In this document: positions 23,154 to 25,102 of the stretch, one piece after another
Numbering within the stretch: the stretch's first letter is position 1
How the letters are laid out: every line of letters begins with the position of its first letter
DNA from: an uncultured Prevotella sp.
GTDB lineage: Bacteria > Bacteroidota > Bacteroidia > Bacteroidales > Bacteroidaceae
NCBI GenBank assembly: GCA_900553595.1
Contig: USEC01000029.1
Coordinates: 1 to 25,102 of the forward strand
Length of the DNA stretch: 25,102 nucleotides
Direction of reading: 5' to 3'
The notes under the pieces: model-generated
What the model saw: only the letters and a program-made list of their open reading frames with translations
Told to the model about the DNA's origin: nothing
Databases searched by the model: none
Position numbers and translations under genes: made by a program

Positions 23154-24980
23154 TTATTCTTTATCGTCGTCTGTGTTTACAATGATTCGTCCCACGAGCT
23201 TCACCTTTATGTTGTTGGCTCTGAGAGTCTGGTTGTATGCGTTGATTGTCTTGCCCACAATGACCTTGTCATCGCCGTTGGCAGCAGCTACAACGCGGTA
23301 GGTAATGCCATCAACCTCCTTGAGAGCACCCTTTTGGGCCTCGGTGAGGCGTATGGTTACAGGTGTGGATACAGCCGTAACACCGTCCTCGGAAGCCCTG
23401 ATTGTGTTGGAGACCTCAACATTGATTCTCTCGTGAGGGATGATGTTGCCGTTCACATCCACTGCCCATGCTGACAGCTGGAGGAATGCCGGCACCTTGT
23501 TCTCAATGTCGGTGGTGAGCATCAGCGCGGCACCATCCATGAGTTCGAAGTCGTTTATGTCGTCGTTCCAGCCGTCGAGAGTGTCGTTATACACTATGCG
23601 TGCGCCCTCGTCGAAAGCGAGCGGTGCCGAGATGGAGTATTCGGGAGTGATGGTGTAGCGTTTGCCCAGTTCCATTGTGCTCTCGCGTGTGGCGTCGGCA
23701 CGGGAGTTTGCCTCGAAGCGCACGGTTCTCGGGATGCGCTCTATCACATCAGAGAGGTTGGGAACCGTCACGACCTGGTGGTAAAGCGAAGCATCAACGC
23801 CTTCTGCATACTTGCAGATGGCCACCTTGGTGACGCCGTTGGGATTGATGCGGAACTCGGGAACAGCCACGCTGTTGATGAGCGTGCCGTGCTCGTCCTC
23901 GGCATAAAGCGTACCTGAGATGTAGCCAGCAATGTCGATATCGCTGTTTATCTTGACATTGATAAGCGGATTGTAGAGGTTCACCTTCACCTCGCCGTCG
24001 GTGAGGAAGTCGGGAACATCGGTAATGTCCACCTTACCGAGCTCGCTGAGTTCGATGTCCGGGTCGAATTTACCCGTTGCCTCGTGTACGGTGATGGAAC
24101 CCATTGTCATGTTGGAAGACACATAGAGGTCGGACGAAGAAGCGTAAGCCTCATCTATTTCATCGAATGTCACACCCATAAGTGCCACTCCGTTGAGGTC
24201 CACCCGGCCGTCCTTGCCGTCCTTGCCGGGCTTGTGTACGAGACTGTTCTCTGCCGTAGCCGGCTCTCTGAAGTTCATGGCTTCGAGCACAGCATGAAGC
24301 TGAATCTTCGCAGAACTGTTTATGTTGTGGAACACCACCTTGCCGGTAGCCGCATCATAATCGGGCTGCTTGGGCGAGCACTGCTTGATGGCGAGCTTCA
24401 TGTACGACGGGACGGTGAGGGTGAGAGTCTTGAACACCGGCACTGCACGCTTGAGGTTGGGGCTTACATTCACATCGATTGTGATGTCGGAAGATGTCTT
24501 TGCTTCCTTTATCTCCTTGATGTCGCCGGAAGCGTCGCCCGTGTAATGGAATTCCACGGTCTTGCCTTCAGCCGAGACCTCGGCAATTTGGCTGACGCGA
24601 TGTTTGCCACGAGCAGCTACGGGAGCCACTGCCGGCAGTGCCACGGTCACCTTGAAGTTGTTGTTTATTGTCGCCTTTTGCACCACCACCTTGTTAATCT
24701 TCGGGTGGGAAGGGTCGGCATTGTCGCCGTCCTTGTTGAACATATAGTCGCCGTTTTCGGCTATCGACACGAAGTCGCTGTTGTTCAGGTTAAGCACGTC
24801 GTCGAGCATGATGTTCTCGGTGTCGCATACGGGCAACTCCAATCCATCACTTCCCACGCCAATTGTGGTATCGACATTTGACAAATCGTAATCGCTGTCA
24901 GTGCATCCAGATCCCACGGTAAGGAAACCGAGCGCAAGCATGCACGCGATAAGCTTAGAGCTGTTGATGTCTTTTTTCAT
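23154..24980 (-). CDS. Large lipoprotein, probably surface or periplasmic
   Basis: The 608-residue product has a lipoprotein leader, MKKDINSSKLIACMLALGFL then TVGSGC, with the lipidated Cys at 26. The box is slightly unusual (GSG before Cys). The acidic TDSDYD right after the Cys resembles the lipoprotein export signal that sends Bacteroidota lipoproteins to the cell surface. The rest is beta-rich with no enzyme motif I recognise: DLSNVDTTIGVGSDGLELPV near the N-terminus, VTVALPAVAPVAARGKHRVS, PVTIRLTEAQKGALKEVDGI and a final IKVKLVGRIIVNTDDDKE. It is the first gene of a two-gene unit with the DUF5723 barrel, and the pair may form a complex. No clear TAnnTTTG box is visible upstream within the window. 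Confidence 0.8.
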   Translation of the reverse strand: MKKDINSSKLIACMLALGFLTVGSGCTDSDYDLSNVDTTIGVGSDGLELPVCDTENIMLDDVLNLNNSDFVSIAENGDYMFNKDGDNADPSHPKINKVVVQKATINNNFKVTVALPAVAPVAARGKHRVSQIAEVSAEGKTVEFHYTGDASGDIKEIKEAKTSSDITIDVNVSPNLKRAVPVFKTLTLTVPSYMKLAIKQCSPKQPDYDAATGKVVFHNINSSAKIQLHAVLEAMNFREPATAENSLVHKPGKDGKDGRVDLNGVALMGVTFDEIDEAYASSSDLYVSSNMTMGSITVHEATGKFDPDIELSELGKVDITDVPDFLTDGEVKVNLYNPLINVKINSDIDIAGYISGTLYAEDEHGTLINSVAVPEFRINPNGVTKVAICKYAEGVDASLYHQVVTVPNLSDVIERIPRTVRFEANSRADATRESTMELGKRYTITPEYSISAPLAFDEGARIVYNDTLDGWNDDINDFELMDGAALMLTTDIENKVPAFLQLSAWAVDVNGNIIPHERINVEVSNTIRASEDGVTAVSTPVTIRLTEAQKGALKEVDGITYRVVAAANGDDKVIVGKTINAYNQTLRANNIKVKLVGRIIVNTDDDKE

Positions 24981-25056
24981 AAAGAGTTAAAATTTCGGTT
25001 TTTTGATGTTTAAGCTGTTTAGTTCCGTTTTTTCAAAAAGGCACAAGTACATTAGT

Positions 25057-25075
25057 GTCCCGTTAAAATCGGGAC
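25057..25075. repeat. Hairpin GTCCCG-ttaaaat-CGGGAC near the right edge
   Basis: A perfect 6-bp stem with a 7-base loop in the 122-base stretch upstream of the lipoprotein gene. It might be the end of a mobile element that continues past the window, or an attenuating structure in the lipoprotein leader. Too little is visible to decide. Confidence 0.4.
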
Positions 25076-25102
25076 CAGTTAAATATTAATCAAATAACCC
25101 CG

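Noticed and set aside
24981..25102. Insertion-sequence terminus at the right edge
   Set aside because: Only a 6-bp hairpin is visible; no transposase frame or second end is in the window, so I do not call an IS.

Overview
The window looks like a chromosomal segment of a Bacteroidales bacterium, most likely Prevotella or a close relative. Several promoters fit the Bacteroidota form (TTTG, about 19-20 bases, TAnnTTTG) in place of sigma-70 boxes. Start codons lack strong Shine-Dalgarno sequences. There is a DUF5723-type outer-membrane barrel next to a lipoprotein, a flavodoxin/DUF2023 pair, a type IX-like C-terminal sorting tail on a secreted glycosidase, and an unrecognised protein that I recall as typical of this group. 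Genus is inference; no rRNA is present.

Layout, left to right. (1) 1-3.8 kb: the end of a decayed PD-(D/E)XK nuclease gene, a strong bidirectional terminator, and a large secreted clan GH-D glycosidase on the minus strand with its promoter. (2) 3.8-8.4 kb: an AT-rich accessory island. It holds a two-gene type II restriction-modification operon (AccI-like endonuclease, then N6-adenine methyltransferase, both minus strand). The island lies between two 334-bp direct repeats with 3 mismatches. The repeat is the promoter, leader and first codons of the glycosidase gene. The distal copy therefore points the glycosidase promoter at the restriction operon, across a truncated AlbA/RecG-like gene remnant. 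(3) 8.2-9.7 kb: an AAA+/DUF4143 ATPase with a C-terminal nuclease-like fold, preceded by 23-bp direct iterations. (4) 9.8-13.6 kb: an unrecognised 378-aa protein divergent from a secreted GH2 beta-glycosidase. (5) 13.6-16.2 kb: a P1B-2 (Zn/Cd/Pb) efflux ATPase bracketed by short palindromic, MITE-like elements. (6) 16.2-17.2 kb: a toxin-antitoxin pair (Gp49/HigB-like plus XRE/HigA-like) with two promoters, each overlapped by an inverted repeat. (7) 17.2-21.7 kb: DUF2023 and flavodoxin; an Lrp/AsnC regulator divergent from a MetE-C-like zinc methyltransferase with a structured leader; and an NhaC-type antiporter. (8) 21.7-25.1 kb: a cell-envelope pair, a lipoprotein followed by an outer-membrane barrel.

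The glycosidases, flavodoxin, Lrp, methyltransferase, antiporter, ATPase and envelope pair read as host functions: polysaccharide use, redox, metal and sodium homeostasis, and envelope. The restriction island, toxin-antitoxin pair, ATPase and palindromic elements are accessory. The most unusual structure is the restriction-modification island flanked by exact copies of a neighbouring gene's promoter. A family of palindromic elements built from the motif GAAGTTATCGGAAGTTA, and a hairpin leader upstream of the methyltransferase gene, are the next most interesting items. All family assignments come from reading translations by eye; no searches were run.
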